Positions 1-11,953 of a DNA stretch of 64,000 nt are shown in pieces. Both the position numbers and the translations under genes were made by a program. How positions within the stretch are numbered: the stretch's first letter is position 1; every line of letters begins with the position of its first letter. The stretch comes from Daedaleopsis sinensis (taxonomy: Eukaryota; Basidiomycota; Agaricomycetes; Polyporales; Polyporaceae), in NCBI GenBank assembly GCA_033807695.1, contig CM066302.1, positions 4,340,001-4,404,000 of the forward strand. The letters are read 5' to 3'. Below the pieces are notes generated by a model. The model saw only the letters and a list, made by a program, of their open reading frames with translations. It was not told the DNA's origin and searched no databases.

Positions 1-866
1 CATGTCGATGTTGTCCCCTGCGTTGAATAAGCCATTTGTCTTGCCCTCCATAAGTGTGGTTTGAAGAGTCCATCCGACGTGCTTCAACCAGCGGGACCAG
101 AGATTCTCAATCGTGACATTTCGAACACTTGGAAGGGAGATATGTGGGGGGTACTCGTCAAAGCTCATTTCCGGAGCAAAAGCCCGCCTATTGAAGGACA
201 CTCAGTTAGCCTGGTAGGACAGCTGGACTCGAAAGCAAAATAATACACACCTCAGAGCCTCCTGGATGGCTTTCATCTCGGGAGTCTCAGAGCCTCCATC
301 AAACGTCACCTGGACTGGAATTACTACAAAGCAGAAGGTAGATCAGAACAGAGTATACAATCATGAGTTATCGAGTACTATAACATGAACTCACTGCCAT
401 GTGCAACGACGAAGTCTATATATATATGCCCAACAACCATGGCGTGACGTGAGTTGCTGACACAGACAAGATGCAATATTTTGCCGGACCACTTGTCGCG
501 CATGCCATAGATGTGAAATCCAACAGGCTGGCCCATCTGGAGAGCGAAGGGACCTAGCTTCTCATGGCCATCCACACTGATTTCATCCCAGATGCCCAGG
601 GCAGTGAGAACCTTGCGCACGATTGCCTGACGGGTGTTGAGACGAGGGTTACGCAGAGAAGCACCCATTGGATCATTGTCTCGCATTACGGAGCGCACAA
701 CGGACCTACCAGCAGCAAATCAGTACTATACTCACATCTAGATCATGGCTACAAACCTGGGGACTAATACACCCTCAAGACCAGTGTTGTGCTGATGGCT
801 TCAGCAGGTGGTTTGCGAACTGTCGGTATGTTGAACTTGGCATTGAGATTCTTCAGCTTGCTTTTC
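1..866 (-). pseudogene. Integrase-core (rve-like) transposon protein, partial remnant
   Basis: On the minus strand several exon-like stretches form one integrase-type protein that runs off the left edge. From the N-terminal side I read a helical stretch ending in FNIPTVRKPP (about 780-866), the core SVDGHEKLGPFALQM and GMRDKWSGKILHL (378-700), then TFDGGSETPEMKAIQEALR (about 250-310), then HISLPSVRNVTIENLWSRW (about 60-170). The order D (DGHEK), D (TFDGGSET) and the IENLWSRW tail matches the basidiomycete integrase core domain family found in dispersed transposon-like genes. No start codon or complete N-terminus is present inside the window, so it is partial, and whether it is still functional cannot be told. 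Such proteins are taken to act as DDE strand-transfer enzymes; the element type is not established here. Confidence 0.72.
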
Positions 867-907
867 CTGGTATTACATAGTCAAAAACCGATGATATATG
901 TGGGATA

Positions 908-1045
908 CATCAGCAAAATCGCACCATAGGTTACGGATGTTACAGCAAGTTATTTCTTATGGACCAGGTTTGATGTTACGAAAATGTAGCTTACCACATG
1001 TTAGAGTATCTTAGGGAAGTTACAAAAATTATGGTATTAACCCAC
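908..1045 (+). repeat. Dispersed CATCAGCAAAAT repeat, copy 1
   Basis: Begins CATCAGCAAAATCGCACC and continues with repeated GTTAC-rich words. The same end motif recurs at 2196 (inverted), 18934 and 29218 (inverted). This copy is shorter or more decayed than those at 2010 and 18934. No coding capacity; probably a MITE-like or other short non-autonomous repeat. Confidence 0.6.
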
Positions 1046-2009
1046 TCACTGACACACTATCTAGTGCTCACCCAACGGTCAGACACAGAGCATTTCTGGA
1101 GTGGACAACAGTGTAGCGGTAACAACTAGATATGTATGCGCAACTTGCATGCTTGCAGTACCCTTTTGGATGGGTAAGCGCCAGAAGGTACTTGCCCTGA
1201 ACTCACCCGGTGATTCCCGGACATGTTGACGCCAGTGTTCGATTTTGCCCTTTGACGACTCGCTGTCGTCTCTCCCTCCTCCCTCCCTCCCTTCGCTGGG
1301 TTTAGGATGTCTCCCTCTCCTCTCTGGGTCTAGGATGGGACTCACTGTGCCGCTGTTTCTCAGGGACAACTCCGCTGCTCTAGGACTACTCTGTTGCTCT
1401 AGATCTGTGCTGTACTATGTCTAGCCGATTTCTCTAGCTCAATTTCTTACTCTCTTTACGCTATGGACTTACACGGTGCTGGTGGGGGTTGTGGATGGGA
1501 CTTGGAGAGCTGGTGAGTACATGCCGTTCTCCCCTCTACTGTTCTCTACTGACCCCGCCATCATCCATGGTAGAACTGCCATCCAGCTACGTCGACGGTC
1601 AGTTTTTCTTCCGCAAGGTTGTACTCGTATGGTACGTAAGTTACGATTTTATGTCTCCCACTCTGAATCTGATCCATGCTCGCAGATGTGACAGGGCGCC
1701 CAATCTGGTCTTCGCAAGCTGCACGGGCCCCTCGTAATCCAGCTCTCCCATCGCGAACCATTTCACCACGGTATGTCCGGTCAAGCTTCTTCCCTCGTAG
1801 CCTTGGCTAAATATGCGACTCTAATGTTGCAGGCGACTCACAGCTCGGGGTAGACGGTGTTAGGCACATGAAGAACTCTCACCCGGCTCATGTTTGGGGG
1901 ACACATCGTCTATGTACCAGTTTTAGTGTAGTTCATGTATGTTGGTCGTACTATCAATATAAGTTTGCATTTCTTGATACAGTGCACTGTGTGATGTCTA
2001 TATACATGT

Positions 2010-2196
2010 TAGCCGTAAAGTTACAGACGAAGTTAGCGAAGCTACACATGTTATGCAACCTCTCGTAAGTTCACCCAGCTTGCATGGGTAGAGGGACATA
2101 GACCATATAACTTCATATGAGCTTACAGCTTACAGAGCTTACAGAACTTACATAACCTCTCTAACCTCCGTAACTTGAGGTGCGATTTTGCTGATG
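2010..2196 (-). repeat. Dispersed CATCAGCAAAAT repeat, copy 2
   Basis: Read on the minus strand it starts CATCAGCAAAATCGCACC, then has GTTACGGAGGTTAG-like words, and later a segment GGTCTATGTCCCTCTACC that is nearly identical to GGTCTATGTCCCTGTACC in the copy at 18934. The shared order of the end motif, GTAAC-rich body and this internal word shows common origin. Confidence 0.65.
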
Positions 2197-3370
2197 TAGT
2201 ACTTAATTGTATGCACTTAATATGATAGTTGAACTCTTGAGCTAGCCTAGCCAATCGGCGTTTAATAGGCAACTGCTCTCTCGCGTACTGTGTCAGCGCA
2301 GCTCTGAGCACATCATCTGGTGGAACTAATAGCTGCACTGAGGTCGACAAGAAGGATGGTTTGGATTGTGCCTGAACATACCTGTGCCATTATCGTACCC
2401 GTTGCGTCCAGTTTCATTAACCATGGTCGTTAGAGCCACTGAGGGAAAGGTGATGGCAGACGCATTACATTGACGAGTCTGCGACTTATATACATAGTAG
2501 TACAAGAGGCTGCCTAGCAACGACAACGGCCCAGGCGTAGTACTAGGCTCGAGCGAGGTCATGGCAGTAGGTCCAACAACATAGTAAGTAGTCGGTATAA
2601 CAATAGTAGTGGTAAAGCTGTGCCGATGAGCGTCAAATCACAAAAGGTGAAATGCGAAATTCATCCGTGGCCCTCCCGCCTACCATACGCCGGGCGCACT
2701 GCATCAGGAGACGCACTGCTCGCTAACGGGATGCATCGGGCGAAAAGCGATGTCACAAACACCTTGTAGCCAACCACTTGTACCCTCTTGTACCCCTCAC
2801 TGGCAAGCTTCGCCGTTTGCGTACCTTCCGGTTAAGTATTCATTAATATTCATTGGCAATGATTGATGATCATATTTTAGCGAAGCATCGCTCTATAGCT
2901 GACCACTTTCAAATAGCCAAACCGCTAAGTCCCCGCTGGGCCTTGCCTGGCCGCATGGACCAAGCTGAAGGAGGCTGAAGGATATCCTGCATGAGTTTCA
3001 AACTCAGACTCTGTTTTGCCATCCCGGACTTCCTTCAATGTCGTGGTGACAGGCTGGCTACTAGGGCTGGCTGTACAGGCGACACTCCCATTTCCTGCTA
3101 GCGCACACCGCTCGTCGGTCGACACTGGACAGCGTGCACAAGCAATGTGCCCTCTCGGATCAGCCGCGATAGGACATATGAACTTGAAGCGGTGGCTGTG
3201 ACACTCTTGTCCGGTTAGACCGGAGGTGACCGCGGTATATGAGGATCTGCCTGTCTTCCCTCGACTCGTTCTCACATATTTTCTTTTCTGCTTTAAAGTT
3301 CATCGAAGCTCCTCCTTCTACCCCTTGCTTGGTCACGATCTTTGGCCACTTCGTCGTCCTTTCCTTCACG

Positions 3371-5605
3371 ATGTTGGCGTCCACCTTGTTCTCGCTTCTT
3401 CTGCTCCCGACGTACGCGTTATCGACCGCGATTGGGAGCTTGCACGCGTCTCGGGCGAGCAAGTATCCTGTGTCTGTCTCGCGCAGTAGCAGCAAGCACA
3501 CTGGGATGGACTTTGGTTTTTCGCATGCTGCGAACTTCGAGTATACGGCGACCATCACGGTGAACGGGGTGCCATATCAGGTGTGTACATGTACGATCCA
3601 TGCACGAGCGCACGCATTGATATATCGTCGTCTGTCGCGCTCTACGTAGGTGATCCTCGACACCGGTAGCTCCGACACTTGGATAGACCCGCTGGCTATC
3701 GGCAGGAAGGAGCCACCCGGTCTTATACAAACGGGCATCAAATCTACCACCACGTATCTGTGAGATATCACGCATATGTCTGGAGGAACCGGCTTACTGA
3801 TGCCTTCCTGCAGAGACGGGACATCCTCGACAGGGCCTGTGGTACTGGCTGACGTCACCTTTGGTTCTTATACAATCAAGAACCAAGCAATCAGTACGCC
3901 CGCCTCCCTCTATTCCAGCTTCCTGACTCACAAATCGCACAGCGGTCAGTCGTAATGCTTCGGACGAGCCACAGTTGTACAGTGGTCTCATTGGCCTTGG
4001 AGGGTGCGGATTAAACCTGAGATCCTCACATTCAGAATCCAATCTGATACGCCTCGTCACAGAACTGCCGGATCAAACATCTACGATCTCCTCAAGGACA
4101 CCCAGTACGAAGAGAACGGCAGAGCGATCCTGTACAACGTGAGCACTCTACCCTAATCAAGCACCCTAACGTAGTTTTTGACATGCACATTTAGTTGTTC
4201 GAGCACGAGCCAGATCTTCCAAACTACACCACGTTCCTCATGTCCCGCTCTGAACTCGGCATCGCCGATGGAGGCATCCTCACCGTCTGTACGTACCGCT
4301 CACTCTCATTTGAGCTACGCCTCTTGTAACATAACCTGACCGTTATTTTTCGACAGCCGAGGTCCTTTCGAACATGACCGCCGTCCTCGACGCGCCACAG
4401 TTCGACAGCCCGATCCCCGCGTCGTGGACGACCTTCGTCGACGGCATCTACGTGAACGGCAAATTCGTCAATGGGCACTCGAACATCTCCGCCGAGTACG
4501 AGGAGGCTGACATCAAGATCCCTAAAGGGAACACCGTCGCGACATTCGACACGGGCACCTCGCTTGGTGTGTCCACTGCGCATCTACTATCTTTCCTCGC
4601 ACGTAAAACTGATTCGACGGGCTGATTTGAACAGTCCTGGCCCCGAACTACTACGTGCATGCGATATACAAGGACATCCCCGGCGCGGAACTGTATGAGG
4701 ATGACGGAGGCGTGGGCTACTGGGTGCCATGCAACACTAAGCTCAACATCACATGGGTGATCGGGTGCGTGTATATCTGCGTCCGCAACGATGTTGGATT
4801 GCTCCCGCTCACATTTATTGTCTTCTCTCGTAACAGAGGCACGAAGTACCCCATGCACCCCATCGACGCGGTGCAAGTGAGCTTGTTCGACGATGGCACA
4901 TTTGCATGTTTTGGTAGTATTAGCGGTGGAGATGTCCCTGATGCAGGTCCGTGTTCTGTCCTAGGGTACTTTCTGCGTCTAGGTAGTTCGTCCCTGACAC
5001 GATTGCTCAGACTGGCTGATGGGCTCCGCCTTCCTGAGGAACACATACCAGCTCTACGACTACGGCAACTCGAGCTCCATCCTCGCGCAGCCGTACACGA
5101 AGCTTCTCAGCGTGAGCACCCCTCGCCTCGTACGCTGTCGTCGTCACATGCATACTCACACCCACGGCCGCCGATCGTCGACGTAGACAAGGCGTGGCTC
5201 GAGGCGGACTCGATGATGCTCGCCCGCCTCGTCTCGTACGAGGCCGACTTCACCTCGACCGCCAGTGTCTCCCCCCACGCCCCTACCGCGGCGCAGTCGT
5301 TCACCGGCGCGCGCCCGACCGCGGCGCTCACCAGCGTTGACGACGAGAAGCCGTCCGCGACGGCGCACAAGGTCGCGGGCGCGCTCGCTGCCGAGGAGGA
5401 CGAGAGCGGGTCTGGGGTCGACCTCTCTGGACTGACGCGCAACTCGTATATCATCATGGGACTGCTCGGCGCGGTCGTGCTCCTGCTGGTGGTCGTCATC
5501 GCGCTGTCCTTGAAGTCCTCGCGCGCGAACAAGCGGTACAAGCCGCTCATGGCTGGCGGGAAGGGGACGTACGAGTCGTACGCGGACCCCTACGTCGCTC
5601 ACTGA
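3371..5605 (+). CDS. A1 (pepsin-like) aspartic protease with C-terminal membrane anchor
   Basis: Predicted to hydrolyse peptide bonds at acid pH on the cell surface or in the secretory pathway. The first ATG of the coherent frame (3371) opens a hydrophobic signal peptide (MLASTLFSLLLL...). Exon 1 ends at 3580; exon 2 starts at 3650 with VILDTGSSDTWIDP, the first catalytic motif. Following exons give a flap-like LDGTSSTGPVVLADV, then SGLIGLGG, then SMSRSELGIADGG-type sequence, and the second catalytic motif ATFDTGTSLG near 4545. A DWLMGSAFLRNTYQLYDYG segment follows, typical of the pepsin C-lobe. The last exon (after about 5190) is an acidic, S/T-rich stalk, one transmembrane helix (YIIMGLLGAVVLLLVVVIAL) and a short basic tail. 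Roughly 540 residues over about ten exons with small GT-AG introns; no break seen. A decayed 3' copy lies at 54037-55285. It converges on the MYND gene, the two stop codons being almost back to back. Confidence 0.9.
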
Positions 5606-6690
5606 GAGAGATGCGACACGGTGACACGGTCCATTGGTTTCGATATTTGCTCAGGGATCGCTGTGTATGGTATGAAATCCAAACTAATGGTACATACTGG
5701 TCTCTTCACGCTTGACCGGGAGGGACTAAGATGACCAGCCCGTTCTAGGCTGATGGCCAGACTAGACGAGGAGAGGGGTGAGCCTGGACGACATAGCCTG
5801 GACAACCGACGAGAGCTCACCACTTCATGCGTCCACCCGCCGCAACAGCACGTCGGCATGCCCTCTATCTTCCCGCAGCAGAACTTGAGCCGCTTGCCCT
5901 CGTTCAGGTTATCTTCGAGGAGCGGGATCGGAGAGCCAGCAGCGAGGCTGGCCCTCGCGCGCATCTTGTCGATCCCGAACGACTTCCAGAACGGGATCAT
6001 ACCGTCCATCGCACTCGCCATGCTCGCGGGGCGGAACTGCACCATGAGCAAGTACGTGCCCGTGCCCCAATAGTCGCGCCCCATCTCCTTCTTGCCCATC
6101 TCGACCGCGAGCGGGCGCTGCTGCGTCGCGAGCGCGTACATCTGGCCGGCCACTGGGTCGGACGTCAGCGCGAAGTGCACGCCGCGCACATTGAACTGGC
6201 GCTCGGATGGCAGACGGGGGTTGTTCCGGTACACGAGCGAGATGTGCAGGAGGTGGCTCGCGGCGACGTCGGGGATAAAGTCCTTCTTGAGCAGGATGCA
6301 GGCGAGCGCGGCGTTGACGAGCGTCGTGTGGTGGAACTCGATCCAGCGCGCGAGGTCGGACCACGCGTTCGGGTTGCCGGAGAGCTGGACGGCGCGGTCG
6401 CGCATGGTCTTGTATAATTTGCAGGCTTCCTTGTGCCCGTTTGACCAGTTCTGTCTCTGGCATTCTCTTGACTGGTAGAATGTCGTCAGGGATCACAGCC
6501 AGGAGACCGCTAAAGGCTGAAGACGCACGCAGTATGTGGCGATATTACATCCTGCACAACGCTGGAGCTTCCAGTCAGCGTCAGACCCCTCGCAACGTCG
6601 CATCCGGTAGCAGTTCTTGCAGTGGGGGTGGGTGTGCAGCGGTTCGGCGCTGTGGAACAGGCTCGCTGGAGACAACGGTGATGGGTTCAT
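5599..6690 (-). CDS. MYND-type zinc finger protein
   Basis: Exon 1 (6690-6529) encodes CKNCYRMRRCEG...LQRCAGCNIATYC and exon 2 begins at 6471 with SRECQRQNWSNGHKEACK. Joined across the 57 bp intron these complete a MYND finger (C-x2-C, C-x2-C, YC..ECQ..W..HK..C), a zinc-binding protein-interaction domain. The remaining roughly 200 residues resemble no enzyme I know; fungal proteins of this layout are generally uncharacterised. The C-terminus is uncertain: the open frame runs to 5599, but a GT-AG intron beginning just after GGWTHEV (about 5833) would give an alternative stop at 5726 and a shorter tail. The long opposite-strand ORFs here are shadows. The second duplicated unit downstream lacks this gene. 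Confidence 0.78.
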
Positions 6691-7664
6691 TACGAGCGGC
6701 TATTGTGCGCAGGGAGTGGTAAAGGTGAAGGGCGGAGGGGAGAGACTTACTTGGACCTCTCGACCCGCTCGTTGACTTTATAGTATCCAGGGGGGCCACT
6801 AGTGTCGGCTCGTGATTGGGCAAACATTGTTTGATCCATCGACTCCTCATTTTTTTTCTAGATTAGGGGTCTAATTTCTGCAAGCCGAGCTCCGCTGTTC
6901 ATGTCGACAGAACGGGTCGGAGAGATGACAGGTGATCATACTTGGTGAACATTGCAGTGTGTGTGTGTGTGAAGTCAATTGAGTACGAAGAGGATTCAAT
7001 TCAAGCTGGCAGTGGTACGGCAGGGTACAGCGAGGTGGCGCCGGCCAGGTGCTGCGGAGTCGCCGACAGAGATGATGTAATCTGGCGTCTACATTACCGG
7101 ATCGGGATTACAGTACTGTACGCCTGATACTACAAGTGCTTGTAATGGACGAGCACTTCGATGGCGATCCCACAGAGAAATGTCGTCCGCTCTAACACCG
7201 TTATGCTATGATAGAGATCCTGTCGACTCTGAACTGCCTTCTCTGGATGGTTCACAGTGAAGCACTCGTACAGTGGCACTGGAAAACGCGCGTCGGCTGC
7301 CAATTGGTTCAACGTACGACTGACAAGTCACCGAGTCGCAAATAATTCAATCTAGAGCAAGTTCCGGTTGTCTGTAAATTTCTTATCAGAAGTCCGGACG
7401 ACTGTCTCCACGACGCTCAAGAAGCTTCACTTACTGCTACGGTCAGCATCTCACTGCCTCTGAGCTGCTGTCAAACAGCCTCGAACTACGGCGCGGAGGG
7501 CAGTGTTTGGTTCTTGACATAAAACTAATCATAGACCTGTATCCATAGCGTTGTAGGACGGCGGCTCACGACACGGGAGATTCGACCCGAGAGGACCACC
7601 AGCCAGCCGGATGCCTCCGTCTAGAGACTTTCTCGGGCGAGGGTTACCTGAGCACAAAGCTGTG
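6691..7664. other. Intergenic region, no gene recognised
   Basis: Contains the upstream region of the MYND gene and the downstream flank of the 7665-8676 membrane-protein gene. A short TG microsatellite (TGTGTGTGTGTGTG) lies at about 6957-6971. No ORF has recognisable content. Confidence 0.5.
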
Positions 7665-8676
7665 TCAGTGTTGAGTAGACATACAACCCCTCTTTACGGG
7701 TTGTACATTGACATATATGGTGCACGTACGACTGCGCGTTGCCCGGGGACCTTGAGGTGCTGGGGGAGGTCTCTTCAAGCCAGACCTTCCCGCTCTCGTG
7801 TATGCTGACGGAGGCGGACTCGGGTCGACGAGTCCGTGACCTGTAGATGTAGTTTGACTGTATTCTCCAGAGTCGGATTTGGAGCGGCGGGTACGGTAGG
7901 ACGGTGGAAGAGTAGATGAGTAAACGGTGAAGTCAGAGGGGGCATACACCGTGCTTCTAGAGACGGTCGTCTGGTTGGAGTGACAAGAAGCTGGTGATGA
8001 AGGGCGAACCACCGGAAGAGTGGTAAATAATGGGTCTTGACCCTTCCTGGGAGATACTGCTACCGGATCTGGGCCTAACACGAGAGGGATTGCAGGTGGA
8101 ATGGGATCCTCCGCTTGATTCGACTCCTCCTGCTGAACAACCCGGATCGTCCGACTCCGCGTGAATGTGGGTTTAATCGTTGAAGCCCATCGAGACAAAG
8201 TCGATGTCTTTCTGTGCGATCGTGCTGGTCCATCTATAATCTTCTTCTCTTCGTCCGCCAGCCTGGCTGTGCTGCTCATGCAATCTGAGCGGGATGTGTA
8301 CGGCTTGAAAGGAAATTCTGCCGGTGATTCGACTTAGCTACTCACAAAGTCTCAACCGTGAATATCCTAGACAGGCAATTGGCCACCCAGTTATGAAGGA
8401 TACGACGACGAAGAGGAGAACTAGTGCCCCGACTGGTATCGGGGCACCTGAGTCAGTGACTATTCCGCGGGTATAGCAAGACAACAACGGCTTACCGGCG
8501 CACAGAACTGAGATCACAGTGTCTACGGGATCTGATGGCATTTTAGCCACTTGAGGTGTAGAAGGCGCTGGCTCCACCGAGACTGTGAGTGACCGACGGA
8601 ATGTGGTAGTAGACGGTTGACACCGTGGTGCAGACAGTAACACACTATTAAGAGCAGCCTGTACCGCAGTCCGCAT
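7665..8676 (-). CDS. Single-pass membrane protein of unknown function
   Basis: Three exons on the minus strand: MRTAVQAALN...VLCAG, then APIPVGALVLLFVVVSF..., then the tail starting YCMSSTARLADEEKK. The second exon carries a clear transmembrane helix (VGALVLLFVVVSFITGWPI) followed by RLRL, a positive-inside flank. The tail of about 200 residues is S/T/P-rich, low complexity and ends PPSAYTRAGRSGLKRPPP..., so probably disordered and cytoplasmic. Introns are GT-AG, about 47 and 57 bp. No catalytic domain is visible. The layout (short outer part, one helix, disordered tail) is shared with genes Y and 62530-62979 nearby, but sequence similarity between them is not evident. The second duplicated unit has lost this gene. 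Confidence 0.62.
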
Positions 8677-9530
8677 GGCGGATGCTGTGATAGCGTTGCA
8701 TAGACTGTAGCGTAGGTGCTACAGCGAGCCGCTTGCGGCAATTATTGCGAACTGTCAAACGCATAGCAACAAACTATTGGTGATCAAACTTCAAAATACT
8801 GATCCTTTCGCATCTTCGGCGTCAGCAGCAAGGCGTGCACACCGGTACATCTACGACAGAAGTTCGGGAATATCAGCCCCGTGGCGTCCTGTCAGATTCG
8901 CACAACTGCAAAGAGGTATCCTTGTTCAAAGCGTCTCAGCAGGATATGGGAAGATCCGAGAGTACTGATGCCACATCACAATACGCCGCTACACGCGTAT
9001 GCTAGCTGAGGTCCTCAGTACCGTGACAGGGACTCGTAGTTCTCAAGAGGAGCCTCACAAGCTATGCCAACCTTACTCTATTATCTTGTCGTTTCGACGG
9101 TTTCGGACTTCACGCTTCCTGTCAGCGTTCAGGCTCTCGCTGAACTAATAGCCTTCCGCAGACCCACAGGTGATACACCGACGAGACGGTTTGTTCAAAG
9201 CATTGGAGTGCTCCGCCATTCACATTTCAATCTTGGGCTGACAGGTCTTGAGGTGTGCATAATCGCTCCATGTGCTCAGTGCGCAGGACCCGTAGTACAA
9301 GCTGAGAGTACTCAAGAACTTACCTATCAGATTTGCGCAGTACTTCCTGATACGACTAAGCATTTCGACCTTCATGAGTGAGACGTGTTGAATGTCGCCT
9401 CGATCCACTGTGGCGACTCTGCATCTTGATCCGTGTGGTAGCGTTATGAACGTCTGTTATCTATCACTATCACCCCCGTATATAAGTGAGCACGATACCA
9501 TATTGTGTATCGCAAGGCTCCTTACCCGCA
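8677..9530 (+). promoter_or_regulatory. Upstream region of surface-protein gene X, copy A
   Basis: No gene is recognised. From about 8985 this sequence is homologous to 55290-55826 upstream of X copy B, with shared stretches such as CGCCGCTACACGCG and AAGCTATGCCA. A TATA-like box TATATAAG at 9479-9486 lies about 45 bases before the X start codon, and the equivalent box is conserved in copy B. Confidence 0.5.
9479..9486 (+). promoter_or_regulatory. TATA box of X copy A
   Basis: TATATAAG, 45 bp upstream of the ATG at 9531 and matched by TATATAAA at 55776-55783 upstream of copy B, in the same position relative to the start codon. Conservation of the box and its spacing between the two copies supports a core promoter. 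Confidence 0.55.
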
Positions 9531-11953
9531 ATGCTGCTGGGCAGATCGTTGCTAATCACCCTCTCACTCCTTACTCTCCTTCTCTTCGATATTCGAGTCC
9601 AAGCTGAAAACATTATCGACGATGTCGACGAGAGGATCATATATCAAGGATCCTGGCAGCATGGCTCAATAAACGATACACACACCTTCAGAGGTACCTT
9701 CACCTACACAAATTGTTCAGGAGACATAGCGACTGTGAAATCCACAGGTAAGCATACAGCAGACATTGAAGTCATTCGAGCGATGTAACGTAGCTCCGCC
9801 ATAGGACATAAGGTCCAGGTCTTCGGAGCCATCGAGAAAGAAGGGACATCTCAAATTCAGGCTCGATTCGCGGTCGACGGTGGTTCTTGGACAACGTTCG
9901 CACCGCCAAGCATCATCGAATACCAACAAGTTCTCTTCGAGTCACCACTGCTACCATATAGAGAACACACCTTGGTCATCGAGAACCTCGAGGCGAACTT
10001 CTGGCTGGACTACATCCTCTACGACACAGGGCCTCCATCTCGCGTCCCTTTAGTGTCGGCACTATGAAGCGCCGTTTGCTGATTTATTAATTTCCCTATA
10101 TACTTATGTGACACCGCCACATACACATTTGTCAACGGCGCACTTTAAGTTGTTTCGACCGACGCACACACACATAGTATGTTGTCTTCAGCTAACTCTA
10201 GAGTGTATTACCGGCGTGAATAGTATCTATGACCTCTATTCAGCATCTAGTAGGTCTATGATGACCTCGCGTAGCTCCAGAAGGCCTCAATGCATTAGCA
10301 TTTAAATCAAATCCATCTCGACGATACTAAGTAAACACCAAGCTTATGTAATATATCTGCCTCCTGTAGGCGCTCATTAGAGCGGAAGAGATTGGTAGTA
10401 CTTGTTGAGTTGAAGCCCCCCGAGTTATAGTTAGGCCTTATACCTCTTCTTGGTACTCCTCAGCTTAACTACTAGGATCAAGCACTCCAATGATGGGCTT
10501 ATTGAGTAGTACTTATATTACTTATGTCGTTCAAATCTTGGAGGCTATCACTAAGTACTTCTAGTATTAATAACCCTTTGAGACTCGTTTGAATCACTAG
10601 GTTAGATCATCAGTACCTAAGCACTAAGCTCTAAGGCCTAACTTGAAGTACTCAAGTACTAGCACTTAGTCGCTCGCAGAAGCGCCATGGAGCGCCTACC
10701 GCAAATTACATAAGCAGACATACCGGGCAATCTTTGCAACATTTATGCACCTTACTGCTACGTTAATGCCTATTATACAAATGAGAGAGGTAATAGAGAC
10801 TGTAGGTACAGTTTATGGCCGGTTTCTCACTCGATATTCACCCGGAGAAACATGTATGTGTGTGCGTTCGTCGAAACAAGTGCGCCGATAACAAGTGTGT
10901 ATGTGGCGGTGTGACATAAGTGTGGGAACTAATAAATCAGCAAACGGCGCCTCATACGGCACCCTCAGCACTTCCACCCGATACTACCCTATCGCCCAAA
11001 GTCACAAGCACCATTCCTGTCAGCGTCAGGTCGACGACGTCCAGACTATCCCCTTCGATGACCGTGACCAGATCACCCACCTCCGACATGACGAGTGCCC
11101 GTGAGTCCCAAAATTTGCATAGTGTTGCATCTGTGATAGCCTCAAGTTCAGCTGGAGATGGACCTGTTACGGGCTCGACCGCAACCCTCGTTTCAACATC
11201 CGACACGGGGAGTCACCGGTCGTCCTCATCCATCTCGATCGTGAGTGCGACTCCCGCTCCAACATCTGATACAGGTTACTGGACGTCCATATCCTTCCCG
11301 ATTGTGAGCGCAACCCGCGTTCCGACATCTGACATGGGTCACGGGCCGTCCTCATCCATCTCGGTGATTATGAGCGCACCCCAGGAAACCACACCGCCTG
11401 AAGGGAACAACCCAACGAAGACAAAGGTTCACCTTCCTCCTGGGGTACTCGTAGCAATCATAGGAGGATCGTCAATCTTCCTTGTCGGTATTCTCTGGTG
11501 GTGGAGACGGAAACGTCGGGCTGCACGCATACAACAGAACGCTATACTAGCCCCATATGGTGAGTCAACGAGATCTTACTTGGTGAAAGCCACTTACCGC
11601 ATTGCCTAGATGTAAGGTTTGGTATATTCTCCGCGCCTGTATTCTGCGCCGCGGGGTGTGGACATGATACGAAACGCCCCCCGGCCCTCTTACCGGTACC
11701 CACCAATCCGACTACTAGAAGCTCAGTCGTCGTGGATACGCACCACCCACGGCTTCAAGCCGCGGTGGAGAATGGCGGTATATCACAGCTGGCCTGTATA
11801 CCGGGGATACGACGGTCGGTATATGGCGGGATCTGGCTTGCTGGAGGTCGTCGTCGTCCTGGACGGGAAACTGACTGGGCGGAGCTGGAGACGGGAAGTC
11901 AGTTGACATTGCCGCCGCCGTATCAGGAGCACTTCAGGAAAGGTGGTCAGTAG
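9531..11953 (+). pseudogene. Surface protein X, copy A, interrupted by a 0.9 kb element
   Basis: Exon 1 (9531-9747) encodes a signal peptide (MLLGRSLLITLSLL...) and the start of an extracellular domain (DDVDERIIYQGSW). Exon 2 starts at 9805 (HKVQVFGAIEKEG...NFWLDYILYD). Copy B shows that this domain, which looks like a beta-sandwich/galactose-binding-type fold of Agaricomycete surface proteins, should be followed by an S/T-rich stalk, a transmembrane helix (VLVAIIGGSSIFLVGILWWW) and a cytoplasmic tail ending LPPPYQEHF. In copy A an insertion at about 10054-10962 brings an in-frame stop at the end of the ectodomain (VPLVSAL then stop), so only a truncated secreted protein could be made unless the insert is spliced out. 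Downstream exons (about 10963-11559 and 11610-11953) remain open, suggesting recent damage. Confidence 0.72.
10054..10962. mobile_element. 0.9 kb non-autonomous element with long TIRs, inserted in gene X
   Basis: Comparison with copy B (where CGCGTCGCTTTGCGGGAACCC is uninterrupted) delimits an insertion. Its ends are inverted repeats over about 110-120 bp: the left has GAAGCGCCGTTTGCTGATTT and the right, reverse-complemented, has GAGGCGCCGTTTGCTGATTT, followed on both sides by CACCGCCACATACACA. The body is AT-rich and has no ORF of interest. The flanks CCCTTTAG and CCCTCAG may be a diverged target duplication. The long TIR is reminiscent of MULE-like or foldback non-autonomous elements; the superfamily is not established. 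Confidence 0.75.

Larger units (their letters stand above)
867..3370. other. Intergenic region without a supportable gene
   Basis: About 2.5 kb with only short ORFs that resemble no family I recognise. It contains two copies, in opposite orientation, of the dispersed repeat whose end reads CATCAGCAAAATCGCACC (908-1045 and 2010-2196). A purine/pyrimidine-biased stretch lies around 1268-1320. The last few hundred bases are the upstream region of the aspartic protease; no clear TATA box was identified. Confidence 0.5.

Noticed and set aside
1079..1369. 96-residue minus-strand open frame
   Set aside because: Passes through a simple CCCTCC-type repeat and shows no domain or splice context.
5827..6417. 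196-residue plus-strand open frame
   Set aside because: It is antisense to the MYND gene; composition is Arg/Glu-biased as expected for a GC-rich shadow.
9784..9790. In-frame stop near the start of gene X taken as evidence that both copies are pseudogenes
   Set aside because: The stop falls inside a GT-AG intron (9748-9804; 56047-56103 in copy B); splicing restores a continuous ectodomain.
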